64,000 bases of DNA. It comes from Congeria kusceri (lineage: Eukaryota; Mollusca; Bivalvia; Myida; Dreissenidae). Position numbers and translations under genes: made by a program. Positions 11,425-23,699 of this stretch are shown piece after piece. Position 1 is the stretch's first letter, and the number at the start of each line of letters is the position of its first letter. The stretch spans positions 49,784,516 to 49,848,515 of the forward strand of contig CM051033.1 of assembly GCA_027627225.1 (NCBI GenBank), in the 5' to 3' direction. Below the pieces are notes generated by a model. That model saw only the letters and a list, made by a program, of their open reading frames with translations. It was not told where the DNA came from and did not search any database.

Positions 11425-12280
11425 ACCAATTGCCTTCAAAACGTTACATTTCTTGAGTGTGTGTTCAAACATGTGCAAGCCATAAACGAGTATGAATAAT
11501 TTTGGTATAATTTTAAATATATTGCATAATTAGTGACAGTGCCTATTGATTGTGGTTCTAATACAAACATAACTGTAAAAACCAAAACAACATTCCAAAC
11601 ATCCTGTTTATTTTAGTGCATTTAACATGTTCTAATGCATGTACATGCTTTTTCTCTTACTATCAATTTTAATATATTCAGCAGTCTTGCTTTAACACTA
11701 CTTTGATTAATTGAGTACATTGCAAAATACCAAATTATAACTAGTATGTCCATTTTTTTCGTGTACCGTTGTATTAATGGTTCGCTAATATTGCGCCAAA
11801 GCCACTGTGTTTATTCAGGCAATCGCACAAATCCGATGTCCATTTCCAACGCCTTTTGATGAAACTTCTGCCGATGACAACGGTTTTACTAACACGATTA
11901 ACGTGTGATCTGCTTATTAGCTTGATACCGGCTAAATTAAATGCATGTGTTAATTTAATACAATATATAGGAAGTCTGTCATCGATATGCTAGTAAAACA
12001 GGCTCCTCTGGGTGTATAGTTCAGTGACCATTATTTTCTATTTAGCCCTTCAGTTATTCCTAGCCACTGACCGGTGATTGCACGTGGCCTAATTAACGGT
12101 GAATTATCTTGTCATCACGTATAATAGATAAGATCTGTCTGATGCTGAAGACTTGATTACTTAGTCAATCTGCTTGAGCGATAATGACAGCAATCTGTTT
12201 ACTACAATCAACCGTGTTTATCGACGTATAAATATAAGACGTCAACTCCGATCTTAATATCGATGAAAACTAAATGTATA
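11425..12280. other. Non-coding, nothing recognised
   Basis: No supported feature. Confidence 0.5.
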
Positions 12281-12285
12281 TTATT

Positions 12286-12305
12286 GTTCTTGTTATTGTT
12301 ATTAC

Positions 12306-12365
<60 letters not shown>

Positions 12366-12438
12366 GTTAATAGTAGAAGTAGTAGTAATTAGTAGTAGTA
12401 GTAGTAGTAGTAGTAGCAGTAGTAGTAGTAGTAGTAGC

Positions 12439-12489
<51 letters not shown>

Positions 12490-12550
12490 CGTAGTAGTAG
12501 TAGTAGTAATAGTAGTAGAAGTTGTGGTAGTAGTAGCAGTTGTAGTAGTA
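12286..12550. repeat. Compound microsatellite (ATT)n then (AGT)n
   Basis: About 65 bp of (tta)n is followed by about 160 bp of (tag)n with occasional cag, cgt and aat interruptions. Long serine- or threonine-rich frames across it are artefacts of the repeat. Confidence 0.98.
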
Positions 12551-12559
12551 GCTGTTGTT

Positions 12560-14535
12560 TTTGGTACTGTTGATGTCTTTGCGGAAGAAATTACAGAAAT
12601 TGCTGTTGACAATGATGACAGTTATGTTGACGATACTAACGATGATGATGTTACTGTTTAGAATGTTCCTGTAGGGATGTTCATAGCAAAAGCTCGTTGA
12701 TAGTGATATGTACAAACAACATGGAGTTAATTCACGTATTTTGTGTATAAATAGCGTTTGTGTTAAAGATTGAGGCTAACAAATATACAGTTTCCCCAAA
12801 CAAAACGCATTTGGCAGATGCCAACGGCAGCTGCGCTGTAAATAAGAAATTACAATAGCAATGTCGCGGATCAGTTTACAAAGAAATCGAACCCTTGGTC
12901 AGCGACCTGTTGGTTACGGACTTGATTATAGTGTTCAGGACATTATCCGGTAAATAAACCATTGCTTGTGACACGACAACTGCAGGCTGGAGGCATGAAC
13001 TGCCAACATGGATATCGATAAGAAGTTGTTTGACCTTAAATTAATACATGCATCAGTTACAAGCACTAGATTAAGTTTCCAGTTGTTTTTATTTTTTTAA
13101 TTAAAATTATCATTTTAAGTAACTGTATCCCAATATACGTAAAACTGTGCACAGAAACATACAATTCGATGTGGTAACTACAAATATATGCGCTGATGAT
13201 TATTTTATATATGGACAAATAATCGGCTCTACTCGGAAATGTCTAGAAATGTAGAAAGTGATTACATAGCAACACTAATCATGTTTCCAATCCAGAAATG
13301 TGTCGGAAAGTTTTTAAGTGTTCTGTTTTATTACAAAAACTTAATGCCCGCGTTGTTTCAACAAAGTCTACATTATTAAAATTATTAAGCAGGATTAAAT
13401 TGTGGGTTTAGTTGCATGTATATTTTGTCAAAGAATAACAGTGTTTTGGGGTGTAACTTTTTGATGCTATACGGTTTTTTATTAAGAAATTGATTCATAA
13501 ACATAAACTGTCTTCCTATAAAAATACTTTATATTATGAAGCCATAAATCATTATGATACTCTCAGAACTAAATCGTGGCAACATTTTACCTGCATGGTG
13601 TCTGCTTACATAAAGAGAATGCTCATTATTCTTCGACGGTATTTGTATTTCTTGCACGCACGACACCTCCCGATAATTCTTTGTCTTTTTCGTCCATTGC
13701 CCAGCATCATCACGATATCGTACATTTATAAAACATTTTCTCACACAATGTCGTATAGAAAATAACGGTAAGGAAATGTGAAACCTTAGAGAGTTTGACA
13801 TGTCCATTTTTCCAGAATTTCAAGAATTAATGGGTAACACAAAACATTGAACCCTTTTTCATTTTGTCATTTACCAATGTGTTTTTTTTTTAACGGGAAT
13901 TTTACTATATCGGTGGTACTACCAGATCATTGACTACCAGGATCAATGACTAGACTAAGAACGTGACATCAGAAACGAAAAAGTGACAGTTACTGGTTTG
14001 TTAACATTCTCTACATTTGGTGAGTAGTAAACGATCAGTCGGGTATTCAACCGTTATGTCATGTGATTGGCAACAAATGAAGGTGACTGTCTTTGAAACT
14101 GTCAATTGATGCATTCGGTAAGAACGTAAATCAAAGAACACTTGATATTCTTTATCTTTTAGCATGGCTTTCTCGTGACGTTGAAACGATCCCATGTTTT
14201 CCTTTAAAGTTCAGGTAATGTTTCGAGATTTATTGAACGTCCTTAATGTGATTAAGATAAAGGAGTTGTCAGACTCCTTTTTTGCAGTATTCATTATGTT
14301 TTATTCAATTGTATTGTAAAAGTTAATATGACATCGAATGATTCTATACACCCATGGATATTCGCACTCTGAACATTACCTCTGGACGCAAACAAACTGG
14401 AAATTGTAAACAATTATGTTAGGAGATACATTCAGAAAAAATACGTTTTTGTATGAAATTAAAAAAAAACATTCTCCAATGCAGCGTTCTAAATGATAAC
14501 ACGGACAATGTAATACGGTTGATTAAGTCATCCTT
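12560..14535. other. Non-coding, nothing recognised
   Basis: AT-rich. The frames at 13490-13807 overlap on opposite strands and have no domain. Confidence 0.5.
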
Positions 14536-14544
14536 GACAATTAT

Positions 14545-14590
14545 ACATTATTATTATTACTATTAATATCATTATAATTATAATTATTAT

Positions 14591-14623
<33 letters not shown>

Positions 14624-14624
14624 C

Positions 14625-14659
<35 letters not shown>

Positions 14660-14700
14660 AAGTAGTAGTAGTAGCAGTAGTAGAAGTAGTAGTAGTTGCA
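14545..14700. repeat. Second compound microsatellite (ATT)n then (AGT)n
   Basis: A short (tta/aat)n tract runs into about 100 bp of (tag)n, the same order of motifs as the array at 12.3 kb. Confidence 0.95.
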
Positions 14701-16020
14701 CCTTATGTTTTGACTTTAGTCACGTGGAAGCTACAAGTACCGGCATGGATTGTGTGGAGGTTTGGTGATTTATAGCAAAACATGTATATTGGCATGTAGT
14801 TCGCCTATTACATATGGGTCGATACCTTCCTTTGGAATTGACACTGTATCTGAATTTAGAATGAATGCTGATCCCGAAAAATCCGTGTTAATGACATAAG
14901 TAATAGGAAATCAACCACGATTGCAACAAAAACATGTTTAATTACATACACAGTGTAATAAAGCACTAATAGTATATCTTTAGATTTTAATTATCCGACG
15001 GCGTTTATGCATAAATTGGGCGTAATTTCCCGACAGCCCATACACCGATGAAATGAAGAAAAATATTATTCAATTCTTATAATTACAACCAAAAGTGGTT
15101 ACAACCGGCGTGGGAATTCCCGTTTTAGTTTCGGTTTCATCTTCGTCGAACTGCATTACTAATATATCGTCAGACATTTTTAATCGCTGTGGGTCATTTT
15201 GGAGTTGACCTTTTGATAAAAGCAATTCAAATTTCCCAATATGCGTTAACAATTTCTTTGTTTGCAACACCAGCAACCGATAAATAAGTCAATATGTGAC
15301 ATGTAATATTGTCACTTAAACGTTGATTTAATAATGAACATTTATGTTTATTTCCACTACAATTGCATTACTTGTTTGTACATGTACGTGATGAGATTGG
15401 GTTTCATTCGTTCTAAAGACGCAACTTGACAGTATACGTTACGTTATTGAGTGTCAATAACTGTGAATCTGACTCTCTAAAATGGAATTCTAAATATGTT
15501 TTATTTTGTGCTAAGTAGTGAAATATAGGAAAATATCAGTGAGATATATCCCAATATTACTCACTTTGCTGGACTACATTTTTATGCAAAAACAATACTG
15601 AAAAAGGGGGACTATTTACATATTTTCACTCGCGCAAGCACTCAACAATAGTGGAGACAAACTAAATATAAGTAACAGTCTTATATGACATGCGCAGAGT
15701 TTTCTATAGCCAAATAACACAATTTACCGTTGTTGAATCCCCCAATAAACAAGCCGAACAAATAGTTCCGAAACTGTACAATATCAATCGAATCGTAAAT
15801 GCAGAATATGTTGTCATGTCAAGTTAGAATCGAAATAATGTATCGTTGTTTATCGGCTACTTTACAGAGATTTGTCTTTCTGATTCGGTATTCAAAGCGC
15901 AATGCAATACATATTAGTAAAGTGTTTTTATTTGAAAATATCTGCTCAGTGTGGCTTTATGACCCTATGTAAAGAAAAGAGATTATTTAAATAATTTATT
16001 AGACATACATTATTATGTGT
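14701..16020. other. Non-coding, nothing recognised
   Basis: No supported gene. The frame at 15070-15276 (minus) is short and has no recognised homology. Confidence 0.5.
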
Positions 16021-16022
16021 TA

Positions 16023-17153
16023 CAGTGAAACCTGTCCAAACCGAACCTGAGAAAACCGAACCCCTTTCAAAACCGAACGGCTGCGTCGGTCCTGATTTTT
16101 TTCCTTCTTATTTTATATATCAAAAACCCTTAATAAAACGAACCCTGTCAAAACCGAATACCGAACGATGTTATCGCAAATTTGCTCTTATTCAACCTTA
16201 AAAAACCTGAATAAACCGAACGGTGTATTCTGTCAGGTGTCACATCGCGATACCGCAGAGGCGTGAACCCGATAATTGGTGACACGATTACACATAAAGG
16301 GCATAATCGCCATGGTGATAACGGGGTAGTGGTGCAATTAGCGATCGGTGCATACGACAATAGTCAACTTGTGAAAAACATACAAGTCGGTCGTGTTTTA
16401 TGTTGAAATTTACGTACAGTGTAATATTTTAAATGCTTCACACCAGTGTAATTAGTTTATATTAAAATATGCCAGTTGGCAAAAAATAGTGTTGTAAGTT
16501 GTTACAAACTGTTAATACATGCCTATAAAATCTCAAATGTTGAAAACATGACCTCACAGTGGCGGGTCCGTGGTCTAGTGGTAACGCACTGGCTTTACAA
16601 CCCAGGGTCGAGCCCCCGCTACACCCTAACCTACTAAGTCGTCTTTCGCATGAGACGTTAAACCGAGGTGCAGTGTACTAGGTGCTTCACACCGGGCTCT
16701 AAAAGACTCAGGGTCGCCTCTGGAACGGGGCGTCTCCTGTATCTAGCACTATCCCCTGTAACCAACTAACAAGTCTTGTGGGGGCGATGGCCATATGGGA
16801 GAGAATCCCGGTGAACTCGATAAAAATATACTACACACACACACATGACCTGGTTTGATTGATACATGTACTTTGAGAGTCATTTTATGCAAATAAGTTG
16901 TTCTAGAATACATGCACGGCCTTGATTAATGTGTTGTTTTATGTGTTTTATGTAAAAATATACATTTTTGGTATTAGTGTAGACATTAACATTGTGTTGT
17001 CTTATTACATACTCGAATAAAGATATAAAATACAATGTACATTTTTCAGAAAAGTGACCTTTTATAAAAAAAAAATCTGGATAAACCGAACACCTATTAA
17101 AACCGAACGATCGACCTGGTCCCGACGCTGTTCGGTTTAGACAGGTTTCACTG
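16023..17153. mobile_element. pogo/Tigger-like non-autonomous DNA transposon
   Basis: The termini are inverted repeats, 'cagtgaaacctgtccaaac' at 16023 and the complement ending '...tttcactg' at 17153. They are flanked by TA on both sides (16021-16022 and 17154-17155), the target duplication of the Tc1/mariner/pogo superfamily. Subterminal 'aaaaccgaac' motifs repeat several times near both ends. There is no transposase frame. Much of the interior is a nested SINE (16555-16842). Confidence 0.8.
16555..16842 (+). mobile_element. tRNA-derived SINE nested in the pogo-like element
   Basis: The tRNA-like head ('ggtctagtggtaacgcactg', box B 'gggtcgagccc') is followed by a conserved core containing 'gagacgttaaaccgaggt' and 'gtgcttcacacc', and the element ends in a (ca)n tail. 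A perfect 9-bp target-site duplication 'acatgacct' flanks it at 16546-16554 and 16843-16851, so both ends are defined. It is complete and fairly well preserved. Confidence 0.85.
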
Positions 17154-17159
17154 TATATT

Positions 17160-17987
17160 TCACTGGAAATATTAATTCTGTGGTTGAAAAATGAAAGATA
17201 GTAAACATATAGGACTTTGGATAATACAGTTGAACAGAGTCAGTGTCCCCTAATCATTAAACCCACACACAAGTCTACATTAAATTTGTCTCAAGTACCA
17301 AATCAGTAAATCGCGAGTGCAGACATAGTCCGTTGATAATGAAAAGTAATTGATATGTTTACTGGAATATTTAGACCTATTACCAACCATTAGCGTCATT
17401 ACGTAACATTATTTTAACTTAATTAACGAAGGTCATGTTTATCAAGAACCTTTCCTAGTGTATACCGTCTGTATGTAATTATATATGGCTTTAATGATTA
17501 ACTTCGGAAGCTACAACCTCTGGTGCAAAAATGTTATAAACACTTCAATCCGAAATAAGAAATAGAGCGCGGATTTAATTGAAAATACATTGCACTTATG
17601 ATTAAACTCAATTTGAAAGGATCAATAGATATTACATGTATAGTTGAAAAGTTCCAATAATTGTGTCGCTTGTTCAAATAATTATACCCTGACTTAGCAA
17701 TTATAAATCCAAATTCCGCTGTAAGTTACGCTTTTTAATTACTGTTCAGTTCTACACGGGTAGATCTGTGTCAAAAATTTTGCCACTGTACTACCCGCAC
17801 ATAATTGCCAATGATACCGTCTGAACAAACTGATTTAAGGTATCGGATTATCCTTAGATTTTCTACAATGATTTGAGAGAAGATATTGTATTTCTTCTCT
17901 TGGCCAATATCACCATATGCTTTTACGATTTACTTGTGAATTTAATAACCTTACCCCAAAGATGGATAATATATGTAAGGCCGTATA
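17160..17987. other. Non-coding, nothing recognised
   Basis: No supported feature. Confidence 0.5.
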
Positions 17988-18476
17988 TTAAAGAGTCTAT
18001 GTCATCGAAAAGGGTCTCACGGGGGGCAATTTCTTTTTAAAAATCTGAAATTTAGACATCAATACTGGCATGTTATAACGGTTAAAACAGGGTATATACA
18101 ATAGGGAAAGAGTGTACGCATTCTGAATATGGGTTGTGTTTGTTTGGTCCTTTCTCCTGTTTACATTTGGACATCAGAATTGTGAGCATTTTGTATAAAC
18201 ATAGTTTACAAACGACTCCTAACCAATAATAATAGCGCAGTTGCTTACAGTGCTGTCTACTGTCATTTCTTCGTACGGCTCCTAAGTCGTGAGTTCGATA
18301 CCCACTTGGGGTTTTAACTTTTTCAGGCGTTTTTGCTAATTTGTTTTTAACAAATATCGTATTGTGTATTTTTTTATTTTATTTAATGCACATGTCTTAG
18401 TAAAGCGCATTTCTATCAAATAATATAATTTATAGTGCAATAGGAAGACTATTTTTCGTTGACATAATCCCTTTAA
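17988..18476. mobile_element. TTAA-flanked MITE carrying a tRNA-like module
   Basis: The left end is TTAA-AGAGTCTATGTCATCGAAAA and the right end, read in reverse, is TTAA-AGGGATTATGTCAACGAAAA. These are inverted termini of about 20 bp with three or four differences, and both are flanked by TTAA (17988-17991 and 18473-18476), which suggests piggyBac-type mobilisation. Inside, at about 18236-18313, is a tRNA-like segment with a box-B-like 'gtgagttcgatacccac'. A partial homologue lies at 2235-2370 in reverse orientation. Confidence 0.65.
18236..18313 (+). repeat. tRNA-like segment inside the TTAA MITE
   Basis: 'gcagttgcttacagtgctg' and 'tcgtgagttcgatacccac' occupy the D-arm and T-arm positions. 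The acceptor arms do not pair well, so it is a relic or a SINE-derived passenger rather than a tRNA gene. Confidence 0.4.
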
Positions 18477-18479
18477 GAA

Positions 18480-20155
18480 ACTAAAAAAATACTAAATGGT
18501 CGTTGGCATTTCATTTATTTATAAATATTATGCCAGAGTAACCATTTTCTCAATACAATGACATAACCTACATCTGATGCATATCGCAAATTTCTGGGTA
18601 ACATTCTGCCAATCATTCATGTTTCATAATCTTATCAAGCAAAGCTTGGGAATTTATTAAAATTTCCTGTCTGATATGCCCGGAATGAGAGGTCAGACCG
18701 ACGTTTCTGATGTTAGACATTAATTTTCCGGGCTATACGTTCCACATTAATTTAAATGTATTTATAAAAAGCAGACCAGTTATGGATTTTGATATATTAC
18801 TCACCGTCTGAAAACGATTTATTATACTCTTTCCACTGAAGAAAGTGACGACGGATTTTATATTAAACTGCATCTACCAAGTCTATTCACAACCTAATTG
18901 TTTTGCATACTTTATGATATATTTAATTAATTTGGTGATAGTTTACACATTTATGTAGTTCTGATTAAATTCTCGTAAAACATATGACAGTTTGGCTGTA
19001 CATACATTTACCATTACATACATTTTTGACTACGTGCAAAACTAAAATCTTGACCCTTCGACTGAAATGCATTTCAAGCAAACAGCAAATTGTATGTACA
19101 TATTAATGTATTATGCTTTGCCATGTCCACCAGTTGTGGATCAAACCACCATTCACTGAATACAGAACGAATGCAAAATAACGGTGATCCATTGGATTTC
19201 ACCTAGGTCACTCCTTAGTTTTAATCATATATTGGTATCCCTATTTACTATTTTTTCTTTGGAATTGTTTACATGTGACCAAACATGGTCATTCATTATT
19301 GTTGATAAACATAAAATTTTGACTGCCGGGATTTCAGTGTTTACTAAATTACTTCATTTCCTAACGCAGATCTGTATGCTTGTCTGGCGTCATTTTTTTT
19401 CAACATTCGTCATAAGCTTTTATGTTAACTAACGATTTGGGTAAAACATTTGAAAAGTTGATATATCATTAATGAATTCCCGTTGAAAACGTCATGCGTA
19501 TTTTGTGTATTTGCAAAATTTCCACGCTTGTTATAGAAAATAGAGTTCTACGGCTTATGACAAGCTCAAACTAAAAAATTAACTGTTGCTATGAGATGTT
19601 ATTAACTTTTCCTTACAAGAAACTGTTTTTAATGGCATGGCTTTAACTAGTATAAATCAAAGTATATGTCAAACATAGTTCATCTTAATGGGTTCATATA
19701 TTATAAACGTAACCATCAGATGTCAGTGAATGGACTTTCCTACGTACTTTAATCTAAGCTATTGAAAGTCAAAGCTTGCAAACTATTCTCGTAGGGGCCA
19801 TCATATAGATATTATAATAATATATCTATGGATATTAACAAAAAGCCTGATATTCGTAGATATATTAGGTATGTATCGAAGATTAATTAATATCACACAT
19901 AATGTATTTACGTAAAATACATAAAATTCACACCAGATTCACTTATAATGATAAAGGGAATATTTAATGAGTGTACTCGTATGTACAATCTTACAACAAG
20001 CAAGTGCATAAATAAAATTAACTTGTCATAGGTTATTATCATACTTATAAATCGATTTTAAATGTAAAAGAAGTTAAGAAGAACAATTGCTGTAAAACGC
20101 ATAAATAACGAGATTTTTTTATCACAAAATAGTTTTCGACTGTACAGCAACACTA
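18480..20155. other. Non-coding, nothing recognised
   Basis: AT-rich. The frame at 19184-19432 has no recognisable domain. Confidence 0.5.
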
Positions 20156-20156
20156 A

Positions 20157-20750
20157 AGGCCCAGTCAAACTGTGACGAATTTCAGCTTCGAGTTCTGTAC
20201 GAGTTCCAGCGAGTAATAACTCGCCGTAAAGTGGATGTGTTGGTCCCGGAATTGTTTCAAGACGGCATTTGTTCATGTTCTCTTCAACCTTGACACGACA
20301 TTGACACGACACAAGTACGTTAATCGCATTTTATAACGAGATCAGCCGAGATATGCGTACGATATTTTCGACAATCGAAGACTTGTTTTCGAGACAGTTC
20401 GAATGTGGACGAGTCTGTACGACTTGTGAGGACATGATCACGAGTTTATGACGACATTTTACGAGAAACTGACGAGCAGAGGTCGAAGGCAACTCTCCCA
20501 AACTCGCAGCAAACTCGTGTTATGTCGTAGAACGTGCGCGTGATTTCTTCGACATGTGTACGAGAATAAAAAGTTGCAGATAAGCGGCTAGAATTTTAAA
20601 CGGTTTAAAATTATCGCCGCTGCTTGGCGATTTCTGACGACATTACAAGACATAAGTAGACATCACTACGACAAACGAAGACACGTGTACAAGATCTACA
20701 CTACACCTGGCGAGTTGTGGCGAGTTACAACAATTTTCGAAGAAGCATAA
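20157..20750. mobile_element. CG-rich inverted-repeat element, copy 2 of 3 (decayed)
   Basis: The left end 'cccagtcaaactgtg' ... 'gcttcgagttctg' ... 'taataactcgcc' matches copies 1 and 3, as do internal motifs such as 'gacgagtctgtacgacttg' and 'aggacatga.cacgag'. The right end is degraded after 'ggcgagttacaac'. The interior is closest to copy 3. Confidence 0.7.
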
Positions 20751-20754
20751 ATGC

Positions 20755-21440
20755 TGTGCACCAACGTCTATGATTACTTTATTGCAGTAATTCTATTTAT
20801 TTCCTTGGTATCTTTCACATGTTCTTTATTTCAGGAACATGCTGATCATAACGGTCTATTTTTTAGAATACGAAATTCAGCCGTAACTTAAACTTTTCGT
20901 AAGATCTTTGATAAGACAGGGTCAATATTCGTAAAAGTGTCCATTAGAAAACGGCACGGGTAAATAATGACATTGAAATTGCAAAAGTGAGTATTGTTCT
21001 ATTATACTAATTCCAAAACGCATCACTATATATTGATATTTGGAATTTGACTCGACGTCAGGTTCCTTAACAGAATGTAAATATGTGCATGCATCCTTGC
21101 ATCATGGGTGTGCCAATCAGATAGGTATGGACAAACTGATGTATTACAATGTAGTGGTATTCAAGTAAGTATAATTAATAACAAAACATGTATGACACTT
21201 TTTATTAATAATTTAATAATTGTATAGGAATATTATATCATCAGCTTGACGACATTTATGAATTGTTTCGTGTGTACATGAGATACTAAGGTCTTGTTAT
21301 ATTTTAAATTTAATATTTTACTACGAATGTATGAATGTATGTGATATAGATTATATATGATCTAGTATATCAGGAAACTATAACCGTAGGCAATTGTAAC
21401 GGTATTTCTCAATACCAAAGCATAACATATATTATAAATA
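20755..21440. other. Non-coding, nothing recognised
   Basis: Only a trace of the 'gagatactaag' minisatellite motif near 21280. Confidence 0.5.
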
Positions 21441-21442
21441 CA

Positions 21443-21720
21443 ACCGTCTTTGTGGCATCGTGGTTAGAGCGTTTGCCCATGGAGCGCGGGGTTGCAGGTT
21501 CGAGTCTCGCACATGGCTCGGTCTGATATCGCCGTTTGCCTTATCCAGCAGCAAGTTAAATAAAAGGGTACCGACTGCCTTCTTTCCAAGCGTCCGGCAT
21601 AGGATAGGAATCGAGGGTAAAGATCTTTATCAGTAAAGGTGTCTCATAAGTCAAAACTGGCTGGCCTTTAATCGCGAGTGGTGACATTATAATAAACACT
21701 TTCACCTTTATATCCCATAT
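21443..21720 (+). mobile_element. tRNA-derived SINE (different family)
   Basis: The head 'tggcatcgtggttagagcg' and box B 'caggttcgagtctcg' are tRNA-like. The body has 'ctttccaagcgtccggcat' and 'aaggtgtctcataag'. The 3' limit is approximate and no flanking duplication was identified. Confidence 0.55.
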
Positions 21721-22590
21721 GACACATGGTAACCTTTCTGGTCATTGCGCACAGTTTGATTACATATAGCTATTGCATTTACATTGACAATAATGTATTG
21801 CTCTTTAATATGCTCCGAGTATAATGTCAGACGCGAATGAACTTGACGGATATGACCAATATTTTTTTACATGTGTTTGTAGAAAAACTATATGTTAATG
21901 AACTGGAACATACGCGTCTAAAAAGATTAATTGAAAGTCGTTTAACGACATAGATTTAGAAACATATGTTATCTGCAAAACACTGTCTTCGTTAGTGCAC
22001 GTCAATGACTAGAAACCAGTCTCCAAACGGCAAACCTAATGGTTATATGATATCTTTCATGTTTATATCACTGTCTTGTTTACCGGTCGTGGTCCAATTT
22101 TTTTACATCGCTAAATGTATGTCATTTATTGTGAGCCAGTCTCCCGAAAGGCAAACCTAATGACTTTATAATAACTTGCCATAGACAGTAACACATTGCT
22201 GTCCTGTCCAATGATCCTAAATTTTATATTGCTGTGATTACCACGATTGGTGATGTTCGGAGCCTATATTAAACGTTTTACCCATTATTTAACATTTCAG
22301 TCTATTGTAAGGAAAGACGCATGTATACATTCTCTTTGGCGATTCTTATTTAATGCATGCATGTCTTCTTTCCACACAATGCGTTTATTGCAAGCATGGC
22401 GATGCAATCTTTGCATAATGACTCTCAATAATTAAGTGCGGATATAAAGTCACAGTATTTATGGACAACAAGAAACAAGCGGAAATTAACAGCAACTATA
22501 TATTCAGGCGCTTATACATAAGTTTCATTTCATTAACATATTTACTGTCTACTTGCTACGAAAAATAGGTCTTGACGCCCAGCAAATCAT
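21721..22590. other. Non-coding with a short internal direct repeat
   Basis: 'ccagtctcc.aa..ggcaaacctaatg' occurs near 22018 and again near 22137, an imperfect duplication of about 120 bp. No gene. Confidence 0.45.
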
Positions 22591-22594
22591 TTTC

Positions 22595-22930
22595 TCAGAC
22601 ATTTCATTCATATCTAATCAATTACGTTCATTTTCTCCATTTACCTCCGAACAGAAATGGAGCCAATTTTACAGGACGTTCGTTTGAATACAATGGTGTG
22701 GTTTGACATGATTATGAAACAGTTTAAGGAGAGCAGAAAGGTTGCATAGATGTATGCTATGTCGGATATTAGCTAGACCATTAATTTTCGAAATACAGTA
22801 GCCAGACAACTTGGTTAAGCCCACGACCTTATAGGAATTATTTACGTGCATGATATAATGTCGCGATTAGATTGTAAACCGTCATGGTAATATATTAAAT
22901 TAACACAACTATTTAAAATGGATAAATATA
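22595..22930. repeat. Background unit segment U (copy)
   Basis: It contains 'cagacatttcattc', 'tctccatttacctccgaa', 'aaatggagccaatttt' and 'ttgacatgattatgaaacag', in the same order as 25385-26050. The second half also matches 34980-35220. It belongs to the diverged family of segments described for 35-63 kb. Confidence 0.55.
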
Positions 22931-23571
22931 TAACAGTACATTATAAACAATAAGTCATGTTGTTTTTCAAGCATTCTAGTGATTTTTGTTGGCACGTTCG
23001 AACTGTGCAGCATTTAATTTTGGTACAGTACACGCCGATGAACGTTCAATCGCTTCAAATACATTCGATCTTTTAATATATGAGAACATGCGGTAATTGT
23101 TTGTTATATTAAAATCGTTTGCTCTTTTCAAAAATATGCATTTTTGATATAAATACTATTAATATTCGTCATCAATGACGAGTTTGTTTGTCTCCTGACC
23201 AATTTACCAACAATCATCAAAAGCGCTAAAGAGCGCGTGCGCATGTATCATTTCGTGAAGTAGGAAGGATGTTAGTTTAAAATGATTTATTATATTTAAG
23301 CTCCATGGTGTCGAAATTAAGACAATTTCTATTTCGTTTCCTGGATTTAACTTCTAGTTGCTGTCTTTTGAGAAAGATCATTAATTTTGCACTAATTTGC
23401 GTTATTGCTTAACTGTTAATAATTACTTTAAGTCTATATTATAATGTACACATTAAAACAACAGGTGTTGTGTGAAAACTCAATATTGTCTTTATTTGTT
23501 ATTGTTGTATAATGTATGTATATCATGAATGCACTTCTTTGTCATAATTAAACTGCTGTATTTTTGGCTTG

Positions 23572-23695
23572 TGGAATTAAAATTCATTCGAGCGCCCCCA
23601 ACGCAACGCTCCCCGAGTAGGGATCGATCTCACGACCGCCCGATTGCAAGGTGGACACTATATCCATTACACCACCGCGACCTTCAGAAAACGTA
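23572..23695 (-). mobile_element. tRNA-headed SINE fragment
   Basis: On the minus strand: 'ggtcgcggtggtgtaatgg' (D-arm-like), 'gtccaccttgcaa' and a box-B-like 'gtgagatcgatccctac'. The head resembles that of the SINE at 56 kb ('tgtccaccttgcca'). The body beyond is short. Confidence 0.55.
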
Positions 23696-23699
23696 AAAC

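Noticed and set aside
12274..12715. Long serine-, threonine- or tyrosine-rich open frames on both strands
   Set aside because: Produced by the (ATT)n and (AGT)n microsatellites; no codon structure outside the repeat.
14260..14285. Hairpin plus T-run resembling a bacterial intrinsic terminator ('aaggag...ctcctttttt')
   Set aside because: The window is clearly metazoan nuclear DNA; such a terminator has no expected role here and no gene ends at it.
16560..16625. tRNA gene
   Set aside because: Box A and B are present, but it is the head of a complete SINE with its own target duplication.
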